DNA of 7,022 nt, taken from a bacterium. Lineage in GTDB: Bacteria > AUK180. Numbering within the stretch: position 1 is the stretch's first letter; each line of letters starts with the position of its first letter. The position numbers and the translations under genes are program-made. The stretch is taken from assembly GCA_021162505.1 (NCBI GenBank), contig JAGGYO010000101.1, positions 1-7,022 of the forward strand, read 5' to 3'. Of the stretch, positions 6,677 through 7,022 are shown piece by piece. The notes under the pieces were generated by a model. The model worked only from the letters and a program-made list of their open reading frames with translations, made no database searches and was not told where the DNA came from.

Positions 6677-7022
6677 AAAAGTTGATCATATTATTACTCA
6701 TCACTGTTTTTCAGTTCATCTTGGTTTTTTTCTTAGTGAATATTCCTTATTATAATGAACTAAAAACCATAAAAAGGAATATCAATAAAAATGAAATTCT
6801 AATGAATAATGTAAAAAGATTTTCAGTCATTAAAGGAATAGAGATAAATAATCTCCTTGATGATAATCAAAACCTCATGATAGGTATAAAGGAGAATTTA
6901 AAAGCAAAGGATATGTCTAAGATCCGTACAAAAAAGCTTATAAGAGTAACAATATATTATAAGAGGAACATTGTCTTTCTTCCGCTCTGGTTCATTATAT
7001 TCATAGTAAATATTCTTCTCTA
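6673..7022 (+). CDS. Membrane protein of unknown function, 3' end outside the window
   Basis: An open frame with no stop runs from an ATG that overlaps the asnB stop (ATGA) to the right edge, giving 116 complete codons. It begins MKKLIILLLITVFQFILVFF, a positively charged start followed by a hydrophobic helix (about residues 4-23) with no obvious signal-peptidase site, so probably an anchor. A lysine- and asparagine-rich region of about 75 residues follows (about 25-100). A second hydrophobic stretch begins near residue 102 (IVFLPLWFIIFIVNILL) and runs off the edge, so at least two membrane helices are expected, with the loop between them outside if the first is N-in. GGG at 6661-6663 within AAAGGG may serve as a weak ribosome binding site 9 bases before the ATG. 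Overlap with asnB suggests coupled expression. No family was recognised. Confidence 0.75.
   Translation, partial: MKKLIILLLITVFQFILVFFLVNIPYYNELKTIKRNINKNEILMNNVKRFSVIKGIEINNLLDDNQNLMIGIKENLKAKDMSKIRTKKLIRVTIYYKRNIVFLPLWFIIFIVNILL

Overview
The window comes from an A+T-rich bacterium (roughly one third G+C by eye, not counted). All genes run on the + strand and are packed almost without gaps. Codon choice is strongly A/T-biased (many ATA, AAA, TTA and AGA codons), and there is some evidence of non-ATG starts. The genes are bacterial in kind: a class II tRNA nucleotidyltransferase/poly(A) polymerase with an HD domain, a HutH-type ammonia-lyase and AsnB. The phylum cannot be fixed from this window. 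Nothing here looks like a plasmid, phage or insertion sequence, and I saw no rRNA, tRNA or CRISPR array.

Layout from left to right: (1) the 3' part of a protein ending in a cyclic-nucleotide-binding-type domain, open through the left edge; (2) a full-length histidine ammonia-lyase-type enzyme whose start overlaps that gene's stop (ATGA); (3) a COG3178/AmgK-like sugar kinase of the aminoglycoside-phosphotransferase fold; (4) a CCA-adding/poly(A)-polymerase family nucleotidyltransferase with an HD domain; (5) a small membrane-anchored protein with one TPR-like motif; (6) a glutamine-hydrolysing asparagine synthetase; (7) a membrane protein cut by the right edge, again joined by an ATGA overlap. 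Genes 1 to 5 overlap one another and read as one translationally coupled operon. The only non-coding stretch is the 30 bases at 4808-4837.

That gap holds the clearest regulatory signal: TTGATT, a 17-base spacer and TATAAT, placed so that transcription would begin at or within one or two bases of the asnB ATG. The gap contains no G, so asnB has no Shine-Dalgarno sequence. Both facts suggest a leaderless asnB mRNA and a second transcription unit (asnB plus the downstream membrane gene).

The genes do not form one obvious pathway. hutH has no hutU, hutI or hutG beside it, and the AmgK-like kinase has no MurU partner here. No convincing new multi-gene system is visible. The most useful leads are the leaderless asnB promoter, the cNMP-type domain lacking its usual phosphate-binding Arg and coupled to hutH, and a strong internal start site that could give a separate cNMP-domain protein.
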